Below are positions 33,824-42,406 of a stretch of 64,000 nucleotides of DNA, one piece after another (position 1 is the first letter of the stretch; each line of letters opens with the position of its first letter). The translations under genes and the position numbers were made by a program. The notes under the pieces are model-generated. The model made no database searches and was not told the DNA's origin. It was given only the letters and a program-made list of their open reading frames with translations. Source of the DNA: Paraclostridium bifermentans (GTDB taxonomy: Bacteria; Bacillota; Clostridia; Peptostreptococcales; Peptostreptococcaceae); NCBI RefSeq assembly GCF_019916025.1, contig NZ_CP079737.1, forward strand, positions 1,798,001 to 1,862,000. Reading direction: 5' to 3'.

Positions 33824-33845
33824 TTTTATTACCTGGGTAATAAAA
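33824..33845. promoter_or_regulatory. Palindrome upstream of the DUF4397 gene, possible operator
   Basis: TTTTATTACC-TG-GGTAATAAAA is a perfect 22-bp inverted repeat with a two-base centre, about 85 bases before the gene start. The regulator is unknown. Confidence 0.45.
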
Positions 33846-33954
33846 CCATTGTAATTACTAGGGTTAAGGCGTTTTTTATCTTTTTTTATCATATCAATGT
33901 AAGCTTTTATATTTCATTTTGTCATCTGGTGTTGTATTTGCATTTAAAATAAAA

Positions 33955-34092
33955 AATCAACATCACTCCTGTCGTCATTAAACTTTCCCTTTGTTCAAAA
34001 AAACTTCCATTTCCCAAGACAAATTTACTTTATTGGCATATATTTCTTTGATTATTCTAGTTTTTTGATATAACATTACTTAAACGCAAAAA
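33955..34092 (-). repeat. Dispersed intergenic repeat, copy 4 (most diverged)
   Basis: About 138 bases with the same frame as the others: AAAAAATCAACATCACTC at one end, GTCGTCA words, TTTGTTCAAAAA, and the ending ATTACTTAAACGCAAAAAAA next to a terminator. No DnaA-box word. Assignment to the family rests mainly on the two ends and the position. Confidence 0.45.
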
Positions 34093-34124
34093 AACTTCTA
34101 CAAATTTATACTTTGTAGAAGTTT
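34088..34124 (-). terminator. Intrinsic terminator of the 34150-34446 gene
   Basis: AAACTTCTACAAA pairs with TTTGTAGAAGTTT across a seven-base loop; T run on the minus strand. Confidence 0.8.
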
Positions 34125-34149
34125 AAAATATATAATATATTAATATTTC

Positions 34150-34446
34150 CTATTTAGCATCTTTATTTATTGATATTACTCTACTTTTTTTCTCACTGAT
34201 TTTAGGTTTTTTCTCACATTCTTTACAACCTCTCAGTTTTTTCATAAAATTATCTACCATTTCAACTATATTGTATTTATTTGCTAGTTCAAAATTTTTG
34301 CAGTATTTAGCTTTAAAGAATATTTCGTCTGGTATACCAGTTTTATATATGCCACATATTGGTTTTCCATTTTTGAATTGTACAAAATTCTTACTTTTTA
34401 GAGTATGCTTGCACTTATGACATTTTCTAGTTTTTAATCTACCCAT
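34150..34446 (-). CDS. Small Cys-rich (zinc-binding type) protein of unknown function
   Basis: A 98-residue basic protein with paired cysteines: KCHKCKH near the N-terminus, single Cys in PICGIY and YCKNF, and CKECEKK near the C-terminus. That pattern suggests one or two zinc sites. GGGGGAG precedes the ATG at 34446; the frame can be extended six codons to a TTG without a ribosome site. Monocistronic; function unknown. Confidence 0.7.
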   Translation of the reverse strand: MGRLKTRKCHKCKHTLKSKNFVQFKNGKPICGIYKTGIPDEIFFKAKYCKNFELANKYNIVEMVDNFMKKLRGCKECEKKPKISEKKSRVISINKDAK

Positions 34447-34598
34447 ATTCTCCCCCCTAAGCAAAGCTTTTCTTTTGCTTTATTTATATTTTACCATAAA
34501 TATCAAAATTTATATACTTCTTAAGATATTTATTTAACATAATTTTCTAATTACTATCTTTTATAAGTTTGAACTAACAAAAATACTTTTTAAAATGT

Positions 34599-35543
34599 TT
34601 ATTGATTAGTCAATTTATTGTTCTGTTTTATCCAATTTATAGTATCATTTATTACTTCATCTTTATTAATTTCATTTAACATCTCATGCCTTCCACCACT
34701 ATACAATTTGAACTCAACATTTTCTATTCCTACTTTTTTATAATTCTCATATAACTTAGTTACCCCTTTACCAAATTTACCAACAGGATCTTTATCTCCT
34801 GCAAATATATATATAGGCAATTTAGAATTTATTTTTTTCAAATTATTTATGTTTCTAATTTCTTTGAATAACTTAAATAAATCATAAAAATACCCATTAC
34901 TAAAAACTACTCCACAACATTCATTTTCTATATATTTTTCAACTTCTTTAAAATCTCTACTAAGCCAGTCAAACTCTGATTTATTTGGTTTAAACTTTTT
35001 ATTAAATCCTCCAAAAGCTAGTTTATCTATTAAATAAGCCTTTTTCTCTCTTCCTTGAATTTTGCTCATAACTTTAGCAACTAAAAAGCCTAAATCAACT
35101 TCTATTCCATGTAAACCATTTGTACCAGATAGTATTACTCCATCTATGTCTTCGCTATAATCAATTATATACTTTTGAGCTGCAAATGATCCCATACTAT
35201 GACTAAATAAGAATATAGGTAATCCATTATTTTCAGTCTTTATAATTTTAGTTAATTTGTTTAAATCTTTTACTATACAATGTATGCCATCCTTTTGTGC
35301 AAGTATTCCTATTCTCTTTATATTAGCTGCACTTTTTCCATGCCCTCTATGATCATTTATATAAACTATATACCCATTATCAGTCAAATAATTTGCAAAT
35401 CTTTTATATCTACTAGCTTCTTCTGACATTCCATGTGAAATCTGAACAATTCCGTTTATGTTTTCTTTTTCTATTGGCTCGTATTTATATACATATATGT
35501 CAGTATCTTCTTCCCCTTTAAATGTAAAATTACTTATTTTCAT
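34599..35543 (-). CDS. Alpha/beta hydrolase (monoacylglycerol lipase-like, S33)
   Basis: A 314-residue serine hydrolase. Motifs: QISHGMSEEASRY (oxyanion loop, about 34-46), INDHRGHGKS (62-71), nucleophile S116 in SHSMGS, acid D250 or D252 in AGDKDPVG, and H286 in GGRHEML. The arrangement matches lysophospholipase/monoacylglycerol lipase relatives. Start set at the ATG after GGAGGGATTT; the frame's earlier ATG overlaps that site. Single gene. Confidence 0.88.
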   Translation of the reverse strand: MKISNFTFKGEEDTDIYVYKYEPIEKENINGIVQISHGMSEEASRYKRFANYLTDNGYIVYINDHRGHGKSAANIKRIGILAQKDGIHCIVKDLNKLTKIIKTENNGLPIFLFSHSMGSFAAQKYIIDYSEDIDGVILSGTNGLHGIEVDLGFLVAKVMSKIQGREKKAYLIDKLAFGGFNKKFKPNKSEFDWLSRDFKEVEKYIENECCGVVFSNGYFYDLFKLFKEIRNINNLKKINSKLPIYIFAGDKDPVGKFGKGVTKLYENYKKVGIENVEFKLYSGGRHEMLNEINKDEVINDTINWIKQNNKLTNQ

Positions 35544-35665
35544 AAATCCCTCCACTATTACAATAATTTAAATTTTATGTATATTAAAATTATTTTATTA
35601 TATTATATCATTATGTAATCAATTATTTAAACATACTTAGAATAATAATCTATAATTATAAAAAT

Positions 35666-35698
35666 AAAAGGAATATATATGTATATATTCCTTTTAAG
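35666..35698 (-). terminator. Intrinsic terminator of the small spore-protein-like gene
   Basis: AAAAGGAATATATA pairs with TATATATTCCTTTT around a two-base centre. Confidence 0.75.
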
Positions 35699-35710
35699 CA
35701 ATACTTAATA

Positions 35711-35929
35711 TTATAAATCCATTCTTCCTTTGTAATCGCCATTACCATTTTTTATGTGGCTTTTTCTATTCATTGTTTTCTTGCTATATTTAGCTTCACC
35801 TTCAGATGCAAGTTTTGCATTAACCTCTGTTGATTCATATCCATTTATGCCCAACTCTTGTGCTATTTCTTCTTTATTTTGTTTGTAAAGTTCAACTTTT
35901 GTTAAATTCTGTTTTTTATTATTAGTCAT
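35711..35929 (-). CDS. Small protein with spore-protein (SASP)-like core
   Basis: A 72-residue hydrophilic protein. The segment KEEIAQELGING (about 18-29) closely resembles the conserved N-terminal block of alpha/beta small acid-soluble spore proteins, including the E-I-A-Q-E germination-protease cleavage context. The second SASP block is not recognisable; instead the tail is basic and Gly/Asn-rich (KKTMNRKSHIKNGNGDYKG). A DNA-binding spore protein of a divergent type is plausible. AGGAGT precedes the ATG; own terminator. Confidence 0.6.
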   Translation of the reverse strand: MTNNKKQNLTKVELYKQNKEEIAQELGINGYESTEVNAKLASEGEAKYSKKTMNRKSHIKNGNGDYKGRMDL

Positions 35930-36008
35930 TTTAATACTCCTTTCTAAAATATAATCATACTTATTGTGCTTATTTTCATAAATTAAATTCTAGTAAATCA
36001 TTTACAAA

Positions 36009-36038
36009 AAAAATAAAGAGCATATGCTCTTTATTTTT
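36009..36038 (-). terminator. Intrinsic terminator of the YfcC gene
   Basis: A perfect 30-bp palindrome centred on CATATG with A/T-rich arms. It overlaps the stop codon. Confidence 0.75.
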
Positions 36039-37458
36039 AAAACCCAAATTGAAGTCCTATAACTAAGAATCCAATTCCAAGTATCGTAATTGTAATTAGT
36101 AAAGGTGCTATAAATTTAAGCCATTTATCCCAAGGAACTCTAGCTACCGCTAATGCCCCCATTAAAACTCCAGACGTAGGTGTAATCATATTCATAAATC
36201 CTGATCCAAATTGAAACGCTGTTACTATTTGTTGTGATGAAACTCCTACCAAATCACCAAGTGGAGCAAGTACTGGTATTGTAAGTGATGCAAGCCCTGA
36301 TGATGATGGTATTAAAATAGTTAAAGCACTTTCAAGCAGGAATGTTAAAACTATAAATATTGACTTTGGAAGTCCATTTAATAAGTTTGCTGCTGAATTT
36401 AATATACTATCTATTATAAATCCATTTTGTGCAATTATTACTATTCCACGAGCTAAAGCTATTGCAAGACCTGCTGTAATTAAATCTTTTGCTCCTTCTT
36501 CAAAGGCTTCTACAATTTCAGATTGTTTTAATCCTCCAAATATACCTGATAATATTCCCATTGCACAGAATATCATGCAGATTTCTGGTATGTACCATCC
36601 TTTGGCAACTACTCCATAAACCATACCTGCCATACCAACAGTAAATGTAACTAAAACAGCTAACTCTTTTTTTGTAAATGGTTTTATGTTTGAATCACCC
36701 ATTACAAAATGCTCTCTATTTTTTTTATCTAGTTCATATACAATTGATTTTTGTGGATTTTTTTTAACTTTATTGGCATGTAACATAACAAATGCGATAG
36801 ATATTGCCATTATAATTACAAAAATTATACTTCTATATCCAATCCCTGATCCTGGTGCTATATTAGCCAAAGCTTGTGCTATTCCAGTTGAAAAAGGATT
36901 TATTGTTGATGCAGCTGTTCCTGCAGCTGCTCCAATAAATACCACTGCCATTCCAGTTAGGGAATCATAACCCAAACTTACCATCATAGGAATAAATATG
37001 ATGTAAAAAGGAAGTGCCTCTTCGTGCATACCAAAGGTTGTCCCTCCTAATCCAAACAAAATCATACATATTGGAATAATTAAAAACTCCAACCCTTTCA
37101 TTTTGGAAATCGTATGCCCAATACCTGCTTCTATAGCTCCAGTTTTGTTTACAATTCCAAATGCTCCTCCAACTAATATTACAAACCCTACAACTTCTGC
37201 AGCATCTATAAATCCATCTATTGGAGCTTTAAATATTTCTGGTATTCCTTGTGGATTAGATTCCACTACTTTATATGTTCCTGGTACAACTACACTTCTT
37301 CCATCAACTTCAGTTCTATCAAACTGTCCACTTGGTATTATCCAAGTTAATCCAGCCATAACGATAATCAATGCAAATATTATCGTAAAAGTGTGAGGAA
37401 TGCTAATCTTTTTCTTTTTTTTGTTTTTGTTGTTTTCTAAAATCTCTGATTTACTCAT
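36037..37458 (-). CDS. YfcC family membrane carrier (DcuC/AbgT-like ion transporter superfamily)
   Basis: A 473-residue protein with about 12 membrane segments. N-terminal IPHTFTIIFALIIVMAGLTW and the YfcC-specific LFGLGGTTFGMHEEALPFY (about 133-151) are characteristic. A second re-entrant segment is ILIPSSSGLASLTIPVLAPL (about 395-414). Members transport dicarboxylates, amino acids or peptides; the arginine/ornithine exchange type is possible, but substrate cannot be assigned. Lys-rich N-terminal cytoplasmic tail. GGGAGATG precedes the ATG. Monocistronic. Confidence 0.85.
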   Translation of the reverse strand: MSKSEILENNKNKKKKKISIPHTFTIIFALIIVMAGLTWIIPSGQFDRTEVDGRSVVVPGTYKVVESNPQGIPEIFKAPIDGFIDAAEVVGFVILVGGAFGIVNKTGAIEAGIGHTISKMKGLEFLIIPICMILFGLGGTTFGMHEEALPFYIIFIPMMVSLGYDSLTGMAVVFIGAAAGTAASTINPFSTGIAQALANIAPGSGIGYRSIIFVIIMAISIAFVMLHANKVKKNPQKSIVYELDKKNREHFVMGDSNIKPFTKKELAVLVTFTVGMAGMVYGVVAKGWYIPEICMIFCAMGILSGIFGGLKQSEIVEAFEEGAKDLITAGLAIALARGIVIIAQNGFIIDSILNSAANLLNGLPKSIFIVLTFLLESALTILIPSSSGLASLTIPVLAPLGDLVGVSSQQIVTAFQFGSGFMNMITPTSGVLMGALAVARVPWDKWLKFIAPLLITITILGIGFLVIGLQFGF

Positions 37459-37636
37459 AATTCATCTCCCTATAATAACCCCTTTTTTTTATTTTAGATT
37501 GATAAATTTGTGACAGTCATTTACGTCAAATTCTGTATTTATATAACCCTTTTCACTAAAATTATAGCATATTTTGGTAATTCATATTTGAATTTTTTAA
37601 TTTTTTCTAAAATTTATACCTTTTAAACTCAATATA

Positions 37637-37670
37637 TAAAAAAGCATAAGCTCATGCCTATGCTTTTTAT
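37637..37670 (-). terminator. Intrinsic terminator of the HAD phosphatase gene
   Basis: AAAAAGCATA pairs with TATGCTTTTT around a ten-base loop. T runs lie on both sides. Confidence 0.75.
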
Positions 37671-38468
37671 TTATTTTAATAGTTTACTTATTGCTTGTGC
37701 CACACCATCTTCAGTATTTTTACAAGTTATAAAGTTTGCATTTTCTTTTACTATATCTTCAGCATTTCCCATTGCAACTCCCATGCCAGCATATTGTATC
37801 ATACTTAAATCATTATGATTGTCTCCAAAAGTTATTATTTCACTCTTTTCTATATTTAAGTACTTAGCTAAACTTTCTACAGCACTCCCTTTGTTAACTC
37901 CTTTTTTCATTACCTCTATATTGTCAAAGAAAGATTTTGTCAATTCTATATCTTGAATAGTTTTTAACTCCGCTTCTACTTTAGAAAGTAATTCTAAATT
38001 ACTTTCGATAATTAAAAACTTCAAAATATTTTTCCCTATTATTTGCTCTTTTATATTTTCACTTTCAATTATATTTATATTTAAATCTTCTTGCATTTGG
38101 TATTTTCTAAGCCATTCGTTTATATATGTAGTAAATATAGTATCATCTGTAAAGCACTGATAATATATATTATTTTTTTCTAAAACATCAATTATATTGT
38201 TACATATATAATTTTCTATTTGACTTTCATATATTATATTTCCAGTTGACGCTTTAATCAAAGCTCCATTACAACATATTATAGGTGTTTTTATTCCTAA
38301 CTCTCTAGCGTACTTAATAGTTGATTCATAAATTCTCCCTGTTGCAATAGCTACGTTAACCCCATTATCAGCAGCAAATTTCAAAGCTTCTTTATTTTTC
38401 TGGCTGATTTCATGCTCTCCATTTAACAATGTTCCATCCATATCTGTTACTATCAATTTATAATTCAT
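37671..38468 (-). CDS. Cof-type HAD-IIB family phosphatase
   Basis: A 265-residue HAD hydrolase with nucleophile D9 and acid D11 in VTDMDGTLL, motif II ATGR (about 44-47), the Lys in motif III, and motif IV FGDNHNDLSMI (about 210-220). The inserted C2B cap between motifs II and III defines the Cof/IIB group, which dephosphorylates sugar phosphates, flavin mononucleotide or similar. Start chosen after AAAGGAGG; the frame has a spurious 11-codon extension. Confidence 0.92.
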   Translation of the reverse strand: MNYKLIVTDMDGTLLNGEHEISQKNKEALKFAADNGVNVAIATGRIYESTIKYARELGIKTPIICCNGALIKASTGNIIYESQIENYICNNIIDVLEKNNIYYQCFTDDTIFTTYINEWLRKYQMQEDLNINIIESENIKEQIIGKNILKFLIIESNLELLSKVEAELKTIQDIELTKSFFDNIEVMKKGVNKGSAVESLAKYLNIEKSEIITFGDNHNDLSMIQYAGMGVAMGNAEDIVKENANFITCKNTEDGVAQAISKLLK

Positions 38469-38582
38469 ATTTGCCTCCTTTAAATGCCTATTTAATTTCA
38501 ATTATATTATATTCTAGTATATTAATACCATTTCCTTCTTATTTTTACACTTTTGAATCAGTTTTTGATAGTAACAATTTAT

Positions 38583-39176
38583 TTAAACTACTTTTTTTAT
38601 TCTATCAAGAGATTTTTTCTCTAGCATATTTCTCATTTTTTTCCTATCTTCTAAAAATCTATTATATATTTCATCTGAAATTTCAGTATTTCCATATACT
38701 CTCCAATACTTTGTCTTCTGAAGTTCATAATTTCCATATCCCATAAATCCTACTACATCTTTTAGTGGATATCCCAAAAATATTCCTATTTCATGTGGAA
38801 ATTCATTTTCTTTTAACTTATCTAATAAGCATTTTATATAATTATCTAGTGTATAGTAATTTGGATATCCTATAAACTTAAGAAAATTTACGCATTTTTT
38901 ATTTTTTAAAGTTTCCGATAGAGCATCTTTATTTATAAATAGTATTTTTATTTCCCCATTATCCTTATAAACTATCTCATATTTTAATCTAGAGCAGTTT
39001 TTGAAAAAAGATTCTATTTCTTTTATTTTATATTCTTTATTGTTATCATTAAGTGAAATATTTAATATTTCACTAGGCTTTGATCCTAAAATTACAGGAC
39101 CTAAAAGTTCTAATATCCATTTTATGTATGACGAATCTATTCTATTTTTACATGAGTAATCACATTTTATATTCAT
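38583..39176 (-). CDS. DUF3793 family protein, probably iron-regulated
   Basis: A 197-residue protein with the family motif FPHEIGIFLGYPLKDVVGFM (about 127-146) and a C-terminal GNYELQKTKYWRVYGN. Members in Clostridia are commonly found with flavodoxin or haem/iron-uptake genes, and their function is unknown. The promoter is overlapped by two perfect inverted Fur-type boxes, so expression is expected to rise in iron limitation. GCGGAGG precedes the ATG. Confidence 0.85.
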   Translation of the reverse strand: MNIKCDYSCKNRIDSSYIKWILELLGPVILGSKPSEILNISLNDNNKEYKIKEIESFFKNCSRLKYEIVYKDNGEIKILFINKDALSETLKNKKCVNFLKFIGYPNYYTLDNYIKCLLDKLKENEFPHEIGIFLGYPLKDVVGFMGYGNYELQKTKYWRVYGNTEISDEIYNRFLEDRKKMRNMLEKKSLDRIKKVV

Positions 39177-39191
39177 ATTAACCTCCGCTTA

Positions 39192-39245
39192 ATTGAAAAT
39201 CATTATCATAATTAAATTTTAACATTATTGATAATGATTTTCAAT
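39192..39245 (-). promoter_or_regulatory. Promoter of the DUF3793 gene with two inverted Fur-type boxes
   Basis: ATTGAAAATCATTATCA (39192-39208) and its exact reverse complement (39229-39245) match the Fur box core. On the minus strand TTGAAA (39239-39244), 17 bp and TAAAAT (39216-39221) form a sigma-A promoter. One box covers the -35 and the other lies just after the -10. Iron repression by Fur is inferred from the match. Confidence 0.85.
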
Positions 39246-39382
39246 ATCTTTTTAGTTATATATTAAATTTTATTATTATAATCCATTTAAATTTCATTTA
39301 ATTAAATTATTTTACATTTTATATAAATTTATGTTAAAATTTACTTGTAAGATATTTATACAATTAAAAGGGAGATGGATAT

Positions 39383-40459
39383 ATGAAAACTCAAAGATTA
39401 AACGCTGTTCTTGATCAAATGAAGAAAAATAGCATAGATCAAATGTTAATTAGTGATCCATATGCAATATTCTACTTAACAGGAAAAATGATACATCCAG
39501 GAGAAAGATTATTAGCATTATATATAAATGTTAATGGAAATAATAAGATGTTTATAAACGAATTATTCCCTGTGACTGAAGACTTAGGTGTTGAAATGGT
39601 TTGGTTTAACGATACTCAAAACTCAGTTGAAATCGTTTCCAACGGGATAGATAAAAATGGTACTATAGGTGTTGATAAAAACTGGCCTGCAAAATTCTTA
39701 CTAGCTTTAATGGATTTATGTCCAGGATGCAAATTTGTGAATTCTTCTTACATAGTAGATACTTTAAGATCTTCTAAAGATGAAGAGGAAAAGGATTTAA
39801 TGAGAAAAGCTTCTGCTTTAAACGATGAAGCTATGAAGAGATTAAAAGATACTATAAATGCAGATTTAACAGAAAAGCAACTTGCTAACAAATTATCTGG
39901 AATATATGAAGATTTAGGTGCTGATGGTTTCTCATTCTCTCCTATAATAGGATTTGGACCAACTGGAGCAGATCCACACGGTACTCCTGGAGATAGAAAA
40001 GTTAAAGCTGGAGACGCTATAATACTTGATATAGGTTGTGTAAAAGATAACTACTGTTCAGATATGACTAGAACAGTATTCTATAAAGAAGCTCCTGAAA
40101 AAGCTAAAGAAGTATTCGAGATAGTTTTAGAAGCTAATAAAAGAGCTATAGCTTTAGTTAAGCCAGGTGTTAGATTCTGTGATATAGATGCAGCTGCTAG
40201 AGATTATATAACAGAAAAAGGATACGGAAAATACTTCACTCATAGAACTGGTCACTCTATAGGTCTTGAGTGTCATGATATGGGAGATGTTTCTTCTGTT
40301 AATACTGATTGTGTTCAAGAAGGTATGATATTCTCTGTTGAGCCAGGTATATACTTACCAGGTGAATTCGGAGTTAGAATAGAAGATTTAGTTTTAGTTA
40401 CAAAAGATGGTCATGAAAACTTAAATAAACATGATAAAGAATTAGTTATAGTTAGATAA
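39383..40459 (+). CDS. Xaa-Pro aminopeptidase/dipeptidase (M24 family)
   Basis: A 358-residue protein: creatinase-like N-terminal domain (about 1-125) followed by a pita-bread peptidase domain. The five metal ligands are all present: D216, D227, H291, E320 and E334 (LDIGC, SDMTRT, TGHSIG, SVEPGIY, RIEDL). It removes residues next to proline from peptides in the cytoplasm with two metal ions. GGGAGATGG precedes the ATG. Codon use is richer in highly expressed codons than its neighbours, suggesting good expression. Single gene. Confidence 0.95.
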   Translation: MKTQRLNAVLDQMKKNSIDQMLISDPYAIFYLTGKMIHPGERLLALYINVNGNNKMFINELFPVTEDLGVEMVWFNDTQNSVEIVSNGIDKNGTIGVDKNWPAKFLLALMDLCPGCKFVNSSYIVDTLRSSKDEEEKDLMRKASALNDEAMKRLKDTINADLTEKQLANKLSGIYEDLGADGFSFSPIIGFGPTGADPHGTPGDRKVKAGDAIILDIGCVKDNYCSDMTRTVFYKEAPEKAKEVFEIVLEANKRAIALVKPGVRFCDIDAAARDYITEKGYGKYFTHRTGHSIGLECHDMGDVSSVNTDCVQEGMIFSVEPGIYLPGEFGVRIEDLVLVTKDGHENLNKHDKELVIVR

Positions 40460-40464
40460 ATTTT

Positions 40465-40499
40465 AAAGCATAGACAAACATTTTGTCTATGCTTTTTTT
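40465..40499 (+). terminator. Intrinsic terminator of the M24 peptidase gene
   Basis: AAAGCATAGACAAA pairs with TTTGTCTATGCTTT, followed by a T run. Its stem is nearly the same as the terminator at 177-204. Confidence 0.85.
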
Positions 40500-40524
40500 A
40501 TGCCTACATATTTATAATTTATAC

Positions 40525-40566
40525 AAAAAAAGATTATCTTAAATTAAGTTAAGATAATCTTTTTTG
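40525..40566 (-). terminator. Intrinsic terminator of the alcohol dehydrogenase gene
   Basis: AGATTATCTTAA pairs with TTAAGATAATCT, with a seven-T run on the minus strand. Confidence 0.85.
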
Positions 40567-40589
40567 ATATATAATAATTTATTTAATTT

Positions 40590-41759
40590 TTAAGCAAGTT
40601 CAGTCGCATTACCCATCGCTCTTGTAAGTATATCTTTTACATCTTGATGAGTTGCTTTTATTGGATTAGTTAATCCACAAGCATCCTTAAGTGCATTATC
40701 TGCTAAAATATCAAAGTCTTCTACTTTAACTCCTAGCTCTTTAAGGCCTGCTGGTATATCTATATCACTTGATAATTTTCTTATAACTTCTATACAAGCT
40801 TTTGCTCCTTCTTCATCACTCATGTTCTTAGTTTCAACACCCATAAACTTAGCTACATCCTTTAATTTAGCACTGCAAACTGTAGAGTTAAATACTTGCA
40901 CTTCTGGAAGTAATATGGCATTACATACTCCATGTGGTAAATCATAAAAACCACCAAGTTGATGTGCAATTGCATGTACATATCCAAGTGAAGCTGAGTT
41001 AAATGCCATTCCTGCCAAGTATTCAGCATAAGCCATCATATCTCTTGCTTCCATGTTATTTCCATCTTCTACTGCATCTCTTAAATAATCATTTATAAGC
41101 TCTATAGCTTTTTGAGCACAAGCATCAGTAACTGGTGTAGCTGCAGTTGATACATATGCCTCAACTGCATGAGTTAAAGCATCCATTCCTGTTGCTGCTG
41201 TTAGTGATTTAGGCATACTAACCATTAATTCTGGATCATTTACTGCAAGTATTGGCGTAACATTTTTATCAACTATAGCCATTTTTACATGTCTTTCTTC
41301 ATCTGTTATTATAGAGAATACTGTCATTTCAGAAGCTGTTCCTGCTGTTGTATTTATTGAAATTAAAGGTAATTGAGGTTTAGAAGATTTATTTATTCCT
41401 TCATAATCCTTTATATTTCCTCCATTTGTTGCAACTAATGCAATTCCTTTTGCACAGTCATGAGGAGATCCTCCTCCATAAGAAATTACAAAATCACAGT
41501 CATTTTCTTTTAATATTTCAACCCCATCCATAACACTTTTTACAGTTGGATTTGGTATAGATCCTGGATAAACTACATAATCTATATTATTTTCTTCTAA
41601 AAGATCGGTTACCCCTTTGAACTCTTCACTTTTAGAAGATCTTTTTCCACATACTATAAGAGCTTTTTTAAGTCCTCTTGAAGTTATCTCTTCTGCTATT
41701 TTCTTAACGCACCCTGGTCCCATTAAACTTATATTCGGCATAAAAAATGCATAACTCAT
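40590..41759 (-). CDS. Iron-containing (group III) alcohol dehydrogenase
   Basis: A 389-residue enzyme. NAD(P)-binding motif [10 protein letters not shown] (95-104) and the complete metal site D193, H197, H262, H276 ([29 protein letters not shown]). This is the 1,3-propanediol/butanol dehydrogenase type, which interconverts aldehydes and alcohols in fermentation. AAGGGGG precedes the ATG. It stands alone, with no partner aldehyde dehydrogenase, so the physiological substrate is open. Confidence 0.93.
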   Translation of the reverse strand: MSYAFFMPNISLMGPGCVKKIAEEITSRGLKKALIVCGKRSSKSEEFKGVTDLLEENNIDYVVYPGSIPNPTVKSVMDGVEILKENDCDFVISYGGGSPHDCAKGIALVATNGGNIKDYEGINKSSKPQLPLISINTTAGTASEMTVFSIITDEERHVKMAIVDKNVTPILAVNDPELMVSMPKSLTAATGMDALTHAVEAYVSTAATPVTDACAQKAIELINDYLRDAVEDGNNMEARDMMAYAEYLAGMAFNSASLGYVHAIAHQLGGFYDLPHGVCNAILLPEVQVFNSTVCSAKLKDVAKFMGVETKNMSDEEGAKACIEVIRKLSSDIDIPAGLKELGVKVEDFDILADNALKDACGLTNPIKATHQDVKDILTRAMGNATELA

Positions 41760-41965
41760 GTCTTTTCCCCCTTGTTAAACGTTTTTTTAAGCGTTATTAT
41801 TTGTTTTTTATTTAACACACTATAATTATATACCACATTTTTCCTTATGTATATAGTTTTTTTGTTTTTTATATGTAAATATCATGTTATTATAAAACCA
41901 ATACTATATTATGAAATATTTTTACATTCAACGACATCATTAGTTAATATTAAGGAGAAAGTGTA

Positions 41966-42373
41966 ATGATTTTAATTTTAAAAAAGTATAAAATGAAAAT
42001 TATAGAATACCTTAAGTTCAATGCTATAGGTATAACAAATTTTATAATTTCTCAAATGATTTATATTAGTTTGTATTTATTTTTAGAAATTCACTATTTA
42101 GTAGCCTATTCTATAACTAGTTTAATAAGTGTATCTGCTTCATATTTTCTAAATTCAAAGTTTACATTTAAAGAATCTAATTATACAGCTAAAAAGTTTT
42201 TATTGTCTTCTTTAGTTTACGTATTTGAATTTTTCTTAAATATGATAATAATAATCTTATTTGTAAACATACTTCATATTAATGAGATTATAGCACCTTT
42301 ATTTGCTCCAGTTTTTTCTACTCCTCCTGTCTTTTTTATGATGAGAGCTGTAATAAAAAAAGATATATATTAA
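41966..42373 (+). CDS. GtrA family membrane protein
   Basis: A 135-residue protein with four membrane helices. Features: KFNAIGITNFIISQMIY (N-terminal helix, about 18-34) and SASYFLNSKFTFKE (about 57-70), the conserved GtrA loop. GtrA-like proteins are thought to move polyprenyl-linked sugars across the membrane. The usual partner glycosyltransferase is absent here. AAGGAGAAAG precedes the ATG. A terminator hairpin begins inside its last codons. Confidence 0.85.
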   Translation: MILILKKYKMKIIEYLKFNAIGITNFIISQMIYISLYLFLEIHYLVAYSITSLISVSASYFLNSKFTFKESNYTAKKFLLSSLVYVFEFFLNMIIIILFVNILHINEIIAPLFAPVFSTPPVFFMMRAVIKKDIY

Positions 42374-42405
42374 ATAGTAACCTATTTAATATATATCTTT
42401 AATTT
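42359..42405. terminator. Long bidirectional terminator hairpin
   Basis: A 19-bp perfect stem (42359-42377 with 42382-42400) between convergent gtrA-like and moaA genes, A/T-rich with T runs. Confidence 0.8.
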
Positions 42406-42406
42406 T

